From Pseudomonas sp. FP2196 (GTDB lineage Bacteria; Pseudomonadota; Gammaproteobacteria; Pseudomonadales; Pseudomonadaceae): 64,000 bases of DNA. The stretch lies in contig NZ_CP117445.1 in assembly GCF_030687715.1 (NCBI RefSeq), forward strand, positions 5,728,501 through 5,792,500, read 5' to 3'. Position numbers and translations under genes: made by a program. The notes under the pieces are model-generated. The model was not told the DNA's origin. It made no database searches and saw only the letters and a list, made by a program, of their open reading frames with translations. Each line of letters opens with the position of its first letter. Position 1 is the first letter of the stretch. Below are positions 1 to 9,921 of this stretch, in pieces.

Positions 1-1
1 C

Positions 2-508
2 ACCAACTTCGGCCCGCTGGTCAGCTTCCCGCACATGGAAAGCGTGATCGGCTACATCGCCAAGGGCAAAGAAGAAGGTGCCCGCGTCCTGTGCGGCGGC
101 GAGCGTCTGACCGAAGGCGAACTCGCCAAAGGCGCATTTGTTGCGCCAACCGTGTTCACCGACTGCACCGACGAAATGACCATCGTCCGTGAGGAAATCT
201 TTGGCCCGGTCATGGCGATCCTCTCCTACGAGACCGAAGAAGAAGTAATCCGCCGCGCCAACGACACCGACTTCGGCCTGGCCGCCGGTATCGTCACCAA
301 AGACCTGAACCGCGCTCACCGCGTGATTCATCAACTGGAAGCCGGTATCTGCTGGATCAACGCCTGGGGCGAGTCCGACGCAAAAATGCCGGTGGGCGGT
401 TACAAGCAGTCGGGCGTGGGTCGTGAGAACGGCATCAGCTCGCTCAACAACTTCACTCGCATCAAATCGGTACAGGTCGAGCTGGGCGATTACGTCTCGG
501 TGTTCTAA
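2..508 (+). CDS. betB: Betaine aldehyde dehydrogenase, C-terminal part (5' truncated by window)
   Basis: The reading frame is open from base 2, so the gene begins outside the window and only the last 168 residues are present. The fragment has the aldehyde-dehydrogenase C-terminal features: EEIFGPV, a following [11 protein letters not shown] stretch and a [11 protein letters not shown] segment near the end. It would oxidise betaine aldehyde to glycine betaine with NAD(P)+. betA follows 153 bases downstream on the same strand, the usual bet order, with a palindromic repeat pair in the gap. The catalytic Cys and Glu lie upstream and cannot be checked. The bet context supports BetB over other aldehyde dehydrogenases. 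Confidence 0.93.
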   Translation, partial: TNFGPLVSFPHMESVIGYIAKGKEEGARVLCGGERLTEGELAKGAFVAPTVFTDCTDEMTIVREEIFGPVMAILSYETEEEVIRRANDTDFGLAAGIVTKDLNRAHRVIHQLEAGICWINAWGESDAKMPVGGYKQSGVGRENGISSLNNFTRIKSVQVELGDYVSVF

Positions 509-540
509 GAACCGAGCCCTGTATTGCTCGTGAGGCCGTC

Positions 541-603
541 TTCGCGAGCAGGCTCGCTCCCACATTGAAATATGTCTCCTGTGGGAGCGAGCCTGCTCGC
601 GAA
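541..603. repeat. Inverted pair of class A palindromic repeats (REP-like) between betB and betA
   Basis: The arm TTCGCGAGCAGGCTCGCTCC is followed after a short loop by its reverse complement, so transcribed RNA could fold into a long hairpin. It sits between two genes of one presumed operon. The same core recurs at 5438, 12356, 22912 and 25951. Confidence 0.9.
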
Positions 604-661
604 TCGAGTGCGCAGCACTCGTCAAGGCCCGACCTGACCAACTTCAAAGAGGGTGCATTCA

Positions 662-2365
662 ATGTCCCAAGAATTCGATTACATCATCATCGGTGCCGGC
701 TCGGCCGGTAACACCCTGGCGACCCGTCTGACTGAAGACGCTGGCGTCACCGTTCTGCTGCTCGAAGCAGGCGGCCCGGATTACCGTTTAGACTTCCGTA
801 CGCAAATGCCCGCTGCTCTGGCATTCCCGCTGCAAGGCCGTCGCTACAACTGGGCCTACGAAACCGATCCAGAGCCACACATGGACGGTCGCCGGATGGA
901 ATGCGGTCGCGGCAAAGGCCTCGGCGGCTCTTCGCTGATCAACGGCATGTGCTACATCCGTGGTAATGCGATGGACTATGACGGCTGGGCCAAGCTGCCA
1001 GGTCTGGAAGACTGGACGTATCTGGACTGCCTGCCGTACTTCCGCAAAGCGGAAACCCGCGACATCGGCCCGAACGACTACCACGGTGGCGAAGGCCCGG
1101 TCAGCGTGACCACGCCGAAGGCAGGCAACAACCCGCTGTTCCACGCCATGGTTGAAGCCGGCGTGCAGGCCGGTTACCCGCGTACCGAAGACTTGAACGG
1201 CTACCAACAGGAAGGCTTTGGCCCGATGGACCGCACTGTGACGCCGAATGGCCGTCGTGCTTCCACCGCCCGTGGCTACCTCGACACCGCTAAAAAGCGT
1301 TCGACACTGACCATCGTCACCCACGCCCTGACGGACAAGATTCTGTTCGAAGGCAAGCGTGCCGTCGGCGTGCGTTATCTGGTTGGCGACGCTGAAGAGC
1401 GTGTTGAAGTCAAAGCACGCAAAGAAGTCCTGCTGTGCTCCGGCGCCATCGCTTCGCCGCAGATTCTGCAACGTTCCGGTGTCGGCCCTGCCGAACTGCT
1501 GAACTCGCTCGATATCCCGGTCGTTCACGATCTGCCGGGCGTCGGTGAAAACCTGCAGGACCACCTTGAGCTGTACCTGCAATACGCTTGCACCCAACCG
1601 GTTTCGCTGTACCCGTCGCTGCTCTGGTACAACCAGCCAGCCATCGGTGCCGAGTGGCTGTTCAACGGCACCGGCATCGGCGCCAGCAACCAGTTCGAAG
1701 CCGGCGGTTTCATTCGCTCGCGTCCGGAATTCGAATGGCCGAACATCCAGTACCACTTCCTGCCGGTCGCGATTAACTACAACGGCAGCAACGGTGTGAA
1801 AGAACACGGTTTCCAGGCACACATGGGTTCCATGCGTTCGCCGAGCCGTGGTCGCATCCAGGTCAAATCCAAGGATCCGCGCCAGCACCCGAGCATCCTG
1901 TTCAACTACATGGCCACCGAGCAGGACTGGCAGGAATTCCGCGACGGCATCCGCCTGACCCGTGAAATCATGCAACAGCCTGCACTGGACGCCTTCCGTG
2001 GCCGCGAAATCAGCCCGGGCATCGAAGTGCAAACCGATGAGCAGTTGGACAAGTTCATCCGCGAGCACGCCGAAACCGCGTTCCACCCGTCCTGCTCGTG
2101 CAAGATGGGCACCGACGAAATGGCTGTGGTCGATGGCGAAGGTCGCGTGCACGGCATGCAGAGCCTGCGTGTGGTCGATGCTTCGATCATGCCGATCATC
2201 ACCACCGGCAACCTGAACGCGCCGACGATCATGATGGCCGAGAAAATCGCCGACAAGATCCGTGGTCGCAAGCCGCTGCCGCGTAGCACCGCCGCTTACT
2301 ATGTAGCGGGCGATGCGCCGGTGAAGGGCAAGCCGATGCGTGATATCACGCCGGTTGCTCAGTAA
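662..2365 (+). CDS. betA: Choline dehydrogenase (GMC oxidoreductase)
   Basis: A 567-residue GMC flavoprotein that oxidises choline to betaine aldehyde, the step before BetB. The N-terminal dinucleotide-binding motif GAGSAG is at residues 11-16. The GMC signature (GLGGSS, then NGMCYIRG) lies near residues 85-100. The catalytic-region histidine is in [10 protein letters not shown] (His475), and the C-terminal TGNLNAPT region is also typical. The ATG at 662 is chosen over an in-frame GTG at 653 because AGAGGG lies 8 bases before it and the protein then begins [11 protein letters not shown]. The length matches Pseudomonas BetA. Confidence 0.96.
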   Translation: MSQEFDYIIIGAGSAGNTLATRLTEDAGVTVLLLEAGGPDYRLDFRTQMPAALAFPLQGRRYNWAYETDPEPHMDGRRMECGRGKGLGGSSLINGMCYIRGNAMDYDGWAKLPGLEDWTYLDCLPYFRKAETRDIGPNDYHGGEGPVSVTTPKAGNNPLFHAMVEAGVQAGYPRTEDLNGYQQEGFGPMDRTVTPNGRRASTARGYLDTAKKRSTLTIVTHALTDKILFEGKRAVGVRYLVGDAEERVEVKARKEVLLCSGAIASPQILQRSGVGPAELLNSLDIPVVHDLPGVGENLQDHLELYLQYACTQPVSLYPSLLWYNQPAIGAEWLFNGTGIGASNQFEAGGFIRSRPEFEWPNIQYHFLPVAINYNGSNGVKEHGFQAHMGSMRSPSRGRIQVKSKDPRQHPSILFNYMATEQDWQEFRDGIRLTREIMQQPALDAFRGREISPGIEVQTDEQLDKFIREHAETAFHPSCSCKMGTDEMAVVDGEGRVHGMQSLRVVDASIMPIITTGNLNAPTIMMAEKIADKIRGRKPLPRSTAAYYVAGDAPVKGKPMRDITPVAQ

Positions 2366-2389
2366 GACATAACACCGCTTCACGGCTAA

Positions 2390-2480
2390 TCGCTGGCAAG
2401 CCAGCTCCCACAGGGTTTTGTGTCGTTCACACATATTGTGTTCAGCAAAAAACCTGTGGGAGCCTGGCTTGCCAGCGATG
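2390..2480. repeat. Inverted pair of class B palindromic repeats after betA
   Basis: TCGCTGGCAAGCCAGCTCCC and a near-complementary copy (GGGAGCCTGGCTTGCCAGCG, one extra C) flank a loop of about 50 bases. The rest of the gap to tldD (to 2649) shows no gene. Confidence 0.88.
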
Positions 2481-2649
2481 AGGCCCTGACATACAGCACA
2501 AATTCCCCTGCTGCACAGTAAATCCTCCTACACCCCCTATTCACTTGATCCTACCCCCAACGCAGGCCTACTCTAGACCTCGCGCAACCGTTTCACCCCT
2601 CCCCGCCGAATCGCTTCGCCCCGCTACTCCATAACAAGGAGGTTCCCGA

Positions 2650-4092
2650 ATGTTCGATTTCCACCCCCAGCTCAAGCAGCGCTTCGCTGCCTTGCGCACG
2701 GGCGCTGAATTCTTTTCCCTGCGGTATGTACGCGAGTCCGGCCAGTACCTGTCGGTGCGCAAGAACGTTGCCGAGCCGCCAAGCCTGAGCCGCGACGAAG
2801 GCGCGATGCTCACGGTGCGGGTCAACGGTGTCGAAGCCTACGCGGCCACCAACGACCTCTCGCAACAAGGCCTGCAAGCCGCCCTTGAGCGCGCCGAACA
2901 GCAGGCCCGCCGGCTCAAGCCCCACGCCTTGCTCGACCTGCGCAATCAGCCGGTTTCGAGCGACCGCGCCGATTACTTTTCACCCAATCTTGAGCAACCC
3001 TTCCCGTCCCTGAGCGAATGCTTCGAGCTGCTCGGCGCGGAATCCGCCTCGGTGCCAAAGGATGAGCGCCTGGTGAATTGGGAGGTGAGCATCGGCATCA
3101 CCCACGTCGAGCAGATCTACCTGAGCAGTGCCGGCGCCGAATTGCGTCAGGCCCAGCGCTTCGTGTATCCGAGCCTCGACGTCACCGCCTACGACGGCAA
3201 CGACAGCCAGACCCGCAGCCTCGGCCGTGAGAACTTCGGCCAGCAGGGCGGCGCGGATGTGATCAGCCGCTGCGGCCTGATCGGCGCCGGCCCGCAAGTC
3301 GCCGATCAGGCCTTGCAACTGCTGCTCGCACCGAACACCCCGCAGGGCCCGCGCGACCTGCTGCTGATGCCCGACCAGATGATGTTGCAGATCCACGAGT
3401 CCATCGGCCACCCGCTGGAACTCGACCGGATCCTCGGCGATGAACGCAATTACGCAGGCACCAGCTTCGTCAAAGCCAGCGACTTCGGCAGCCTGCAATA
3501 CGGCTCGAAACTGCTCAACGTGACGTTCGATCCGGGTATTCCCGAAGAACTCGCCAGCTACGGCCATGACGACGACGGCACCAAGGCCAGCAAACAATTC
3601 CTGATTCGCGAAGGCCTGTTACTCCGGCCATTGGGCGGTGCACTGTCGCAGTTCCGTGCCGGGCTGGACGGCGTCGCCAACAGTCGCGCCTGCGGCTGGA
3701 ACCGGCCGCCGATCGACCGCATGGCCAACCTCAACATCGAGCCGGGCGACCAGCCACTTGAGCAGATGATCAAGGGCATCGAGCACGGCATTTTGATGAG
3801 CACCAACCGTTCGTGGTCGATTGACGATGCGCGCAACAAATTCCAGTTCGGCTGCGAATGGGGTCAGTTGATCGAAAACGGCGAACTCAAAGGCGTGGTG
3901 AAAAACCCTAACTACCGGGCGATTTCCGCGCACTTCTGGAAGAGCCTGCGCGCTGTCGGCGATGCCAACACCGTCAAGGTGCTGGGCACGCCAAACTGCG
4001 GCAAAGGCGAACCGAACCAGGTAATCCGCGTCGGCCACGCTTCACCGGCCTGCGTATTCAGCAACGTTGATGTATTTGGGGGAGACGCCTGA
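2650..4092 (+). CDS. TldD-like metallopeptidase (TldD/PmbA family)
   Basis: A 480-residue protein of TldD length. The zinc-site motif HESIGHPLELD starts at His249, matching the HExxxH motif of the catalytic subunit of the TldD/TldE heterodimer. That family trims unfolded peptides, including microcin leaders and the CcdA antitoxin in E. coli. No signal peptide is visible, so it is cytoplasmic. ATG is preceded by AAGGAGG. It overlaps the next gene by one base (TGATG), which implies translational coupling to the TldE-like partner. Sequence around the motif differs from typical housekeeping TldD, so this may be a second pair in the genome; the natural substrate is unknown. Confidence 0.85.
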   Translation: MFDFHPQLKQRFAALRTGAEFFSLRYVRESGQYLSVRKNVAEPPSLSRDEGAMLTVRVNGVEAYAATNDLSQQGLQAALERAEQQARRLKPHALLDLRNQPVSSDRADYFSPNLEQPFPSLSECFELLGAESASVPKDERLVNWEVSIGITHVEQIYLSSAGAELRQAQRFVYPSLDVTAYDGNDSQTRSLGRENFGQQGGADVISRCGLIGAGPQVADQALQLLLAPNTPQGPRDLLLMPDQMMLQIHESIGHPLELDRILGDERNYAGTSFVKASDFGSLQYGSKLLNVTFDPGIPEELASYGHDDDGTKASKQFLIREGLLLRPLGGALSQFRAGLDGVANSRACGWNRPPIDRMANLNIEPGDQPLEQMIKGIEHGILMSTNRSWSIDDARNKFQFGCEWGQLIENGELKGVVKNPNYRAISAHFWKSLRAVGDANTVKVLGTPNCGKGEPNQVIRVGHASPACVFSNVDVFGGDA

Positions 4093-5429
4093 TGAGCATT
4101 TCGAAGAGTCAGTCCGACGCCTTGAAGATCATGGTCAATTGGCTGCGCGACAGCGTGCGCGAGCCCGAGCAGTTCACCCTCAGCTATGCCGCCGAATCCT
4201 CGGCATTCGTGCGTTTCAACCACGCCAAGGTGCGGCAGGCCGGGCAAGTGCAGCAAGCGGAGGTTGGCCTGAAGCTGATCAACGACGGCCGCCACGCTGA
4301 CTTGCACATCACCCTGTCCGGTGATCAGGAAGCCGATCTGCAACGGCTCGCCGAAGGCCTGCAACAACTGCGCGAAACCTTGCCGCTGCTGCCGCAGGAT
4401 CCGTATCTGTTGCTCAACCACAACGGCTGGCAGAGCAAGAACATCCAGGAACATCCGCTGCCTGACACCGAGCAGGTCGTGGCAGAAATCTGCGCTGCGG
4501 CTGAAGGTCTGGATCTGGTCGGTTTCTATGCGGCCGGCCCGATCAGCCGTGGTTTCGCCAGCTCTGCGGGTGCGTTCGGCTGGCATCAAGCCAACAGCTT
4601 CAACTTTGACTTCAGCCTGTTCCATGAAAATGGCGAAGCGGTGAAGGCGAGCTACGCCGGGCACGAATGGAGCAGCGAAGGCTTCACCAAGCGTTTCCAG
4701 CAGGCCCGCGAGCAGCTTGAGTTTCTCGGTCGCCCGCTGCGCACCCTGGCACCAGGGCAGTACCGCGCTTACCTGGCACCCGCCGCACTGGAAGAAATCA
4801 TGGGCATGTTGTGCTGGGGTGGTTTCTCGGCACAGTCGATTGCCAGCAAAAGCAGCCCGCTGCAAAAGCTGTATGGCGGCGATCAGACATTCAGCCCATT
4901 GGTATCGCTGGATGAAAAAGTCAGCGGCTCACTGAGCCCGGCGTTTTCCGGCGAGGGTTATCCGCGCAGCGATCTGCGGCTGATCATCGAAGGCAAGGCC
5001 GGCGAGCAACTGGTGGGGTCGCGCAGTGCCGCCGAATACGGCTTGACCGCCAACGGCGCCAGCGGTGGTGAAGCACCGAGTGCGTTGAACATGGCGGCCG
5101 GTGATCTGTCGCAAGCAGAGATACTCAAGCAGTTGGGCACCGGGCTGTACATCAGCAATTTGTGGTACCTGAACTTCTCGGATCAACCGGCGGCGCGCCT
5201 CACCGGCATGACTCGCTTCGCAACCTTCTGGGTCGAGAACGGCGAGATTCAGGCGCCGGTCAGCACCATGCGTTTTGATGACAGCGCCTACAACCTGCTC
5301 GGTTCGCAATTGGAAGCGTTGACGGCAGAACGCGAGATGTTGCTGTCGGCGAGCACGTACAGCCAGCGCAATACTTCGTCGGCACTGCTGCCGGGGGCGC
5401 TGGTCAGCCGACTCACGCTCACCCTGTAA
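4092..5429 (+). CDS. TldE/PmbA-like subunit
   Basis: A 445-residue member of the same superfamily, but without a HExxxH motif, as expected for the non-catalytic TldE/PmbA subunit. The C-terminal half carries family features such as the FWVENGEI segment near residue 375. Its ATG shares one base with the stop of the TldD-like gene, so the two are probably made in equal amounts and assemble as a heterodimer. Where classic PmbA has a small G-rich segment before FWVENG, this protein has LNFSDQPAARLTGMTR, so it is a divergent paralogue. No obvious RiPP precursor gene lies beside the pair. Confidence 0.83.
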   Translation: MSISKSQSDALKIMVNWLRDSVREPEQFTLSYAAESSAFVRFNHAKVRQAGQVQQAEVGLKLINDGRHADLHITLSGDQEADLQRLAEGLQQLRETLPLLPQDPYLLLNHNGWQSKNIQEHPLPDTEQVVAEICAAAEGLDLVGFYAAGPISRGFASSAGAFGWHQANSFNFDFSLFHENGEAVKASYAGHEWSSEGFTKRFQQAREQLEFLGRPLRTLAPGQYRAYLAPAALEEIMGMLCWGGFSAQSIASKSSPLQKLYGGDQTFSPLVSLDEKVSGSLSPAFSGEGYPRSDLRLIIEGKAGEQLVGSRSAAEYGLTANGASGGEAPSALNMAAGDLSQAEILKQLGTGLYISNLWYLNFSDQPAARLTGMTRFATFWVENGEIQAPVSTMRFDDSAYNLLGSQLEALTAEREMLLSASTYSQRNTSSALLPGALVSRLTLTL

Positions 5430-5437
5430 ACACAAAA

Positions 5438-5528
5438 CCTGTGGGAGCGAGCCTGCTCGCGAAGAGGCCATTTCATTCAACATTGATGTTGAATGATCTA
5501 CCGCTTTCGCGAGCAGGCTCGCTCCCAC
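5438..5528. repeat. Inverted pair of class A palindromic repeats
   Basis: GTGGGAGCGAGCCTGCTCGC and its reverse complement flank about 40 bases. The right arm lies inside an apparent N-terminal extension of the next gene's open frame, which argues that translation starts after it, at 5580. Confidence 0.9.
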
Positions 5529-5579
5529 TTGACTGCACTCGACTCTGAGTATGCATTAGCCCTAACGACAAGAGGTTCC

Positions 5580-7007
5580 ATGCCCAACCGCCCGCCTCTC
5601 GACGCCATTACCGCCCGCTGGTTGCCGTGGGTCGTCGCCATTGCGTTCTTCATGCAGTCCCTCGACGGGACCATTCTCAACACCGCCCTGCCCGCCATGG
5701 CTCGCGATCTGGCCGAAGATCCCTTGCGTATGCAAGGCGTGGTCATCGCCTACATGCTCACCGTGGCGTTGCTGATTCCCGCCTCCGGCTGGATCGCCGA
5801 CCGCTTCGGCACCAAGAAAATCTTTTTCGGCGCGATCCTGCTGTTCAGCCTCGGCTCGCTGCTCTGCGCGTTGTCGAGCAGCCTGAGCATGCTGATCGGC
5901 GCCCGAGTGATTCAGGGCCTGGGCGGTGCGTTGATGCTGCCGGTCGGGCGACTGGTGGTGCTGCGTGCCTATCCGCGATCCGAACTGGTGCGGATCATGG
6001 GCTTCATCACCATTCCCGGCCTGCTTGGCCCATTGATCGGCCCGACCATGGGCGGCTGGATGGTGGAGTACCTGACGTGGCACTGGATCTTCCTGATCAA
6101 CCTGCCGGTGGGCGTGATCGGTTGTTACGCGGTATGGAAATTCATTCCCGACCTGCGCGGCAGCGAACGCACACGCTTCGATAGCCTCGGTTTTTTGCTG
6201 TTTGGTGCGGCGATGATCCTGATCACCGTCGCCATGGAAGGCCTCGGCGAACTGCACCTGCCACACTTGCGGGTGATGTTGCTGCTGTTCGGCGGCATGG
6301 CGTGTCTCGCGGCGTACTGGCTGCGCGCCGGGCATATCGAAAATCCATTGTTCGCGCCATCGCTGTTCAAGACTCGTACATTTGCCGTCGGCATTCTCGG
6401 CAACCTGTTCGCCCGTCTGGGCAGCGGCGCCTTGCCGTTTCTGGTGCCGTTGCTGCTGCAGGTGGCGCTGGGTTATTCACCGTCGCAAGCCGGGATGAGC
6501 ATGCTGCCACTGGCCGCTGCGGCGATGGTCGCCAAGTGGGTCGCGCGGCCGCTGATCGAACGTTTGGGCTATCGCATCGTGCTAACAGGCAACACGCTGG
6601 CGCTGGGGATCATGCTGGCGAGCATGGGCCTGGTCAGCGAGCAGACACCGTACTGGTTGCTCTTGTGCCTGCTGGCGGTGCTTGGCGCAATCAACTCGCT
6701 GCAATTTACGGCGATGAACACCGTGACCCTGATCGACCTCGATGACGCCAGCGCCAGTAGCGGCAACAGTCTGCTGTCGGTGGTCGCGCAGTTGTCGTTG
6801 AGTCTCGGCGTGGCGTGCGCCGGTGCATTGCTCGGTGGTTTTACGGCGGAGATCGGCAACGATGGTGTGGAAACCGTGCTCGGCGCGTTCCAGTTGACCT
6901 TTGTCACCGTCGGCATCATGGCGATGCTCGCCGCGACGATCTTCTCGCAACTGTCAAAAGAAGATGGCCGGCGCGCCAAACGCCCGGAAGAACACATCGA
7001 ACATTAA
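5580..7007 (+). CDS. mdtD: MFS multidrug exporter, DHA2 family, MdtD-like
   Basis: A 475-residue inner-membrane protein with about 14 hydrophobic segments. The N-terminal MQSLDGTILNTALPAMA resembles the corresponding segment of E. coli MdtD. The family motif C-like region GPLIGPTMGG and the WHWIFLINLPVG segment are also present. It would export drugs or other small molecules in exchange for protons. The start at MPNRPP is used because upstream in-frame codons run through a palindromic repeat, and AGAGG lies before this ATG. It stands alone, not next to mdtABC-type RND genes, so the real substrate is open. Confidence 0.85.
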   Translation: MPNRPPLDAITARWLPWVVAIAFFMQSLDGTILNTALPAMARDLAEDPLRMQGVVIAYMLTVALLIPASGWIADRFGTKKIFFGAILLFSLGSLLCALSSSLSMLIGARVIQGLGGALMLPVGRLVVLRAYPRSELVRIMGFITIPGLLGPLIGPTMGGWMVEYLTWHWIFLINLPVGVIGCYAVWKFIPDLRGSERTRFDSLGFLLFGAAMILITVAMEGLGELHLPHLRVMLLLFGGMACLAAYWLRAGHIENPLFAPSLFKTRTFAVGILGNLFARLGSGALPFLVPLLLQVALGYSPSQAGMSMLPLAAAAMVAKWVARPLIERLGYRIVLTGNTLALGIMLASMGLVSEQTPYWLLLCLLAVLGAINSLQFTAMNTVTLIDLDDASASSGNSLLSVVAQLSLSLGVACAGALLGGFTAEIGNDGVETVLGAFQLTFVTVGIMAMLAATIFSQLSKEDGRRAKRPEEHIEH

Positions 7008-7018
7008 TTTGTAATGGG

Positions 7019-7062
7019 GGCTTTTGTGGCGAGGGGATTTATCCACTCGCCACAAAAGCTCC
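7019..7062. repeat. Hairpin downstream of the MFS gene
   Basis: GGCTTTTGTGGCGAG pairs with CTCGCCACAAAAGCTCC across a short loop. It begins just after the stop codon and may act in transcript termination or stability. It is not followed by a long T run, and it belongs to another family of short Pseudomonas intergenic palindromes. Confidence 0.6.
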
Positions 7063-7192
7063 TTTGCCTCAAGTTTCTCACTAGTCAGCAAGGCTCGGGA
7101 TTGTCGGCTCAATCGCTGTTCGTCCAGAACTTTCGAGGAAAGTGGCCCGGGGCTGCTACACTGCGCGACATTTTGTTTTGCAGGCCAGTCCC

Positions 7193-8578
7193 GTGACCAC
7201 CATCGCCACCGCTTTTAATACTCTGCCGCTGTCCGCCGCCATGCTGGCTAACCTCGAATCCCTCGGTTATGCCCAAATGACGCCGATCCAGGCGCAGAGC
7301 TTGCCGGTGATCCTCAAGGGGATGGACCTGATCGCCCAGGCCAAGACCGGCAGCGGCAAAACCGCTGCATTCGGCATCGGCCTGCTCAATCCGATCAACC
7401 CGCGCTACTTCGGTTGCCAGGCGCTGGTGATCTGCCCGACCCGTGAGCTGGCCGACCAGGTCGCCAAGGAAGTCCGTCGTCTGGCCCGTGCCGAAGACAA
7501 CATCAAAGTCCTGACCCTGTGCGGCGGCGTGTCGTTCGGCCCGCAGATCGCTTCGCTGGAACATGGCGCACACATCATTGTCGGCACCCCGGGACGCATT
7601 CAGCAGCATCTGCGCAAGGGTTCGCTGGTGCTCGATGGCCTGAACACGCTGATCCTCGACGAAGCCGACCGCATGCTCGACATGGGTTTCTACGACGCCA
7701 TCGAAGACATCATCGTCAAGACCCCGGAGCGTCGTCAGACCCTGCTGTTCTCCGCGACCTACCCGGTGGGCATCAAGCAACTGGCCTCGAAATTCATGCG
7801 TGATCCGCAAACGGTGAAAGCCGAAGCGTTCCACGATGACACGCAGATCGAGCAGCGCTTCTACGAGATTTCCCCGGAAGACCGCATGAGCGCGGTGACC
7901 AAGGTCCTGCACCACTTCCGCCCGGCCTCCTGCGTGGCGTTCTGCTTCACCAAGCAGCAGGTGCAGGAAACCGTCGATCACCTGACCGCCAAAGGCATTT
8001 CCGCCGTCGGCCTGCACGGCGATCTGGAACAGCGTGACCGCGACCAGGTGCTGGCGATGTTCGCCAACCGCAGTACTTCGGTACTGGTCGCCACCGACGT
8101 CGCCGCCCGTGGTCTGGACATCGATGCACTGGACATGGTGATCAACGTCGAACTGGCCCGCGACTCGGAAATCCACATTCACCGCGTCGGCCGTACCGGT
8201 CGTGCTGGCGAGAAAGGCATTGCGATCAGCCTCGTTGCACCGGGCGAAGCGCACCGCGCGCAGGCCATCGAGCAACTGCAGAAATCCCCGCTGAACTGGG
8301 ATCAGGTCGACAACCTCAAGTCCCAGGGCCTCGCCCCGCTGCAGCCGCCGATGACTACGCTGTGCATTGGCGCTGGCCGTAAAGACAAGGTGCGTCCGGG
8401 CGATATCCTCGGTGCTCTGACTGGCGATGCCGGGATTCCGGGCGCTCAGGTCGGCAAGATCGCGATCTTCGACTTCCAGGCGTATGTGGCCGTTGAACGC
8501 ACGGTGGCCATGCAGGCCCTGCAGCGCCTGAACGACGGCAAGATCAAGGGCCGTTCGTTGCGCGTACGTATTTTGTAA
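7193..8578 (+). CDS. dbpA: ATP-dependent RNA helicase DbpA
   Basis: A 461-residue DEAD-box helicase, close to E. coli DbpA in length. Walker A AKTGSGKT is at residues 50-57, PTREL and TPGR follow, DEAD is at 156-159, SAT at 187-189 and HRVGRTGR from about 330. The C-terminal 75 residues form the small RNA-binding domain that in DbpA binds 23S rRNA hairpin 92 during 50S assembly. The GTG at 7193 (MTTIATAFNTLPLS) is chosen because homologues begin there; no strong ribosome-binding site is seen. Confidence 0.92.
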   Translation: MTTIATAFNTLPLSAAMLANLESLGYAQMTPIQAQSLPVILKGMDLIAQAKTGSGKTAAFGIGLLNPINPRYFGCQALVICPTRELADQVAKEVRRLARAEDNIKVLTLCGGVSFGPQIASLEHGAHIIVGTPGRIQQHLRKGSLVLDGLNTLILDEADRMLDMGFYDAIEDIIVKTPERRQTLLFSATYPVGIKQLASKFMRDPQTVKAEAFHDDTQIEQRFYEISPEDRMSAVTKVLHHFRPASCVAFCFTKQQVQETVDHLTAKGISAVGLHGDLEQRDRDQVLAMFANRSTSVLVATDVAARGLDIDALDMVINVELARDSEIHIHRVGRTGRAGEKGIAISLVAPGEAHRAQAIEQLQKSPLNWDQVDNLKSQGLAPLQPPMTTLCIGAGRKDKVRPGDILGALTGDAGIPGAQVGKIAIFDFQAYVAVERTVAMQALQRLNDGKIKGRSLRVRIL

Positions 8579-8594
8579 GAACAACGTAACTCCC

Positions 8595-8680
8595 CTGTAG
8601 GAGCTGCCGCAGGCTGCGATCTGTTGATCTTGATCTCAAAAACAAGATCAACAGATCGCAGCCTGCGGCAGCTCCTACAG
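8595..8680. repeat. Class C palindromic repeat pair with 38-base perfect arms
   Basis: CTGTAGGAGCTGCCGCAGGC and the following 18 bases are repeated exactly in reverse complement after a 10-base loop. This is the longest perfect hairpin in the window. It lies between dbpA and the flavoprotein gene. Confidence 0.92.
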
Positions 8681-8714
8681 TTCGTTTTGTGGTGACATTT
8701 CAGAGGACACCGTT

Positions 8715-9893
8715 TTGCGCTCTACCGAAGTCGTGATCATTGGCGCTGGCGCCGCTGGGTTGATGTGTGCACTGACCGCCGCCGGGCGTGGGCGTCAGGT
8801 ATTGCTGCTCGACCATGCGAACAAGGCCGGCAAGAAAATCCTGATGTCGGGCGGTGGCCGCTGCAATTTCACCAACATGTACACCGAACCGAGCAATTTC
8901 CTCTCGCAGAACCCGCACTTCTGCAAATCCGCACTGGCGCGTTACACCCAGTGGGATTTCATTGGCATGGTCGGCAAGCACGCCGTGCCGTACCACGAGA
9001 AAAAACTCGGGCAGCTGTTTTGCGATAACAAATCCAGCGACATCCTCGGCATGCTCCTCGACGAGTGCGATCAGGCCGGCGTCGAGTTGCACCTCGACAC
9101 GTCGATCCAGACGATCGAGAAAGTCGAGAGCGGTTACCTGCTCGACACCACCCTCGGCCAGGTCCAGTGCCAATCGCTGGTGATCGCTACCGGCGGTCTG
9201 TCGATCCCGACGCTGGGTGCTACCGGTTTCGGTTATCAGGTAGCCAAACAGTTCGGCCATGAACTGCTGCCGACCCGCGCTGGCCTGGTGCCGTTCACCA
9301 TCACCGATCAGCTCAAGGAATTGTGCACCGAGTTGTCCGGGACTTCGGTGGATTGTCTGGTCAGCTGCAACGACCAGAGTTTCCGCGAGAACATCCTGTT
9401 CACCCATCGCGGGCTCAGTGGGCCGGCGATCTTGCAGATTTCCTCGTTCTGGGAATCCGGCGACACCGTCGAGATCAACCTGCTGCCCGATCACGACGCC
9501 GCCGCATGGCTGCAACAGCAAGTGGCCGAACGCCCGAACAGCGAACTGAAAACCCTGCTAGGCGAAATCTTCACCAAGAAGATGGCCAACCTGCTAGCGG
9601 ACAACTGGTTTGTGTCCAAGCCGATGAAGCAATACACCCACGCGGAACTGGCGGAAATTGCAGAGAAGCTCGGCAGCTGGAAAGTCGTGCCGGCCGGCAC
9701 TGAGGGTTATCGCACTGCCGAAGTCACACTCGGTGGCGTTGATACCCGCGAAGTGTCGTCCAAGACCATGGAATCACTGAAAAGCCCGGGACTGTATTTC
9801 ATCGGCGAAGTGCTCGATGTCACTGGCCACTTGGGCGGTTTCAACTTCCAGTGGGCCTGGGCCTCGGGCTACGCTGCCGCGCAGTACGTCTGA
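8715..9893 (+). CDS. HI0933-family NAD(P)/FAD-dependent oxidoreductase (YhiN-like)
   Basis: A 392-residue flavoprotein. GAGAAGL at residues 10-16 is the FAD-binding motif. SGGGRCNFTN near residue 48 and the C-terminal EVLDVTGHLGGFNFQWAW block with the Gly-Gly-Phe-Asn turn are hallmarks of the HI0933/YhiN family. The biochemical substrate of this widespread family is not established, so only the fold is claimed. The start codon is TTG at 8715, with AGAGGA about 9 bases upstream; no nearby ATG gives the full Rossmann strand. It is a single-gene unit bounded by palindromic repeats. Confidence 0.88.
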   Translation: MRSTEVVIIGAGAAGLMCALTAAGRGRQVLLLDHANKAGKKILMSGGGRCNFTNMYTEPSNFLSQNPHFCKSALARYTQWDFIGMVGKHAVPYHEKKLGQLFCDNKSSDILGMLLDECDQAGVELHLDTSIQTIEKVESGYLLDTTLGQVQCQSLVIATGGLSIPTLGATGFGYQVAKQFGHELLPTRAGLVPFTITDQLKELCTELSGTSVDCLVSCNDQSFRENILFTHRGLSGPAILQISSFWESGDTVEINLLPDHDAAAWLQQQVAERPNSELKTLLGEIFTKKMANLLADNWFVSKPMKQYTHAELAEIAEKLGSWKVVPAGTEGYRTAEVTLGGVDTREVSSKTMESLKSPGLYFIGEVLDVTGHLGGFNFQWAWASGYAAAQYV

Positions 9894-9921
9894 TCTCATT
9901 CTCTCGAATGTGAAATGCAGA

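Noticed and set aside
788..2434. Long minus-strand open frame opposite betA
   Set aside because: It is antisense to a certain gene, has no ribosome-binding site and its composition (His/Ala/Arg/Val-rich) is that of a shadow frame in GC-rich DNA.
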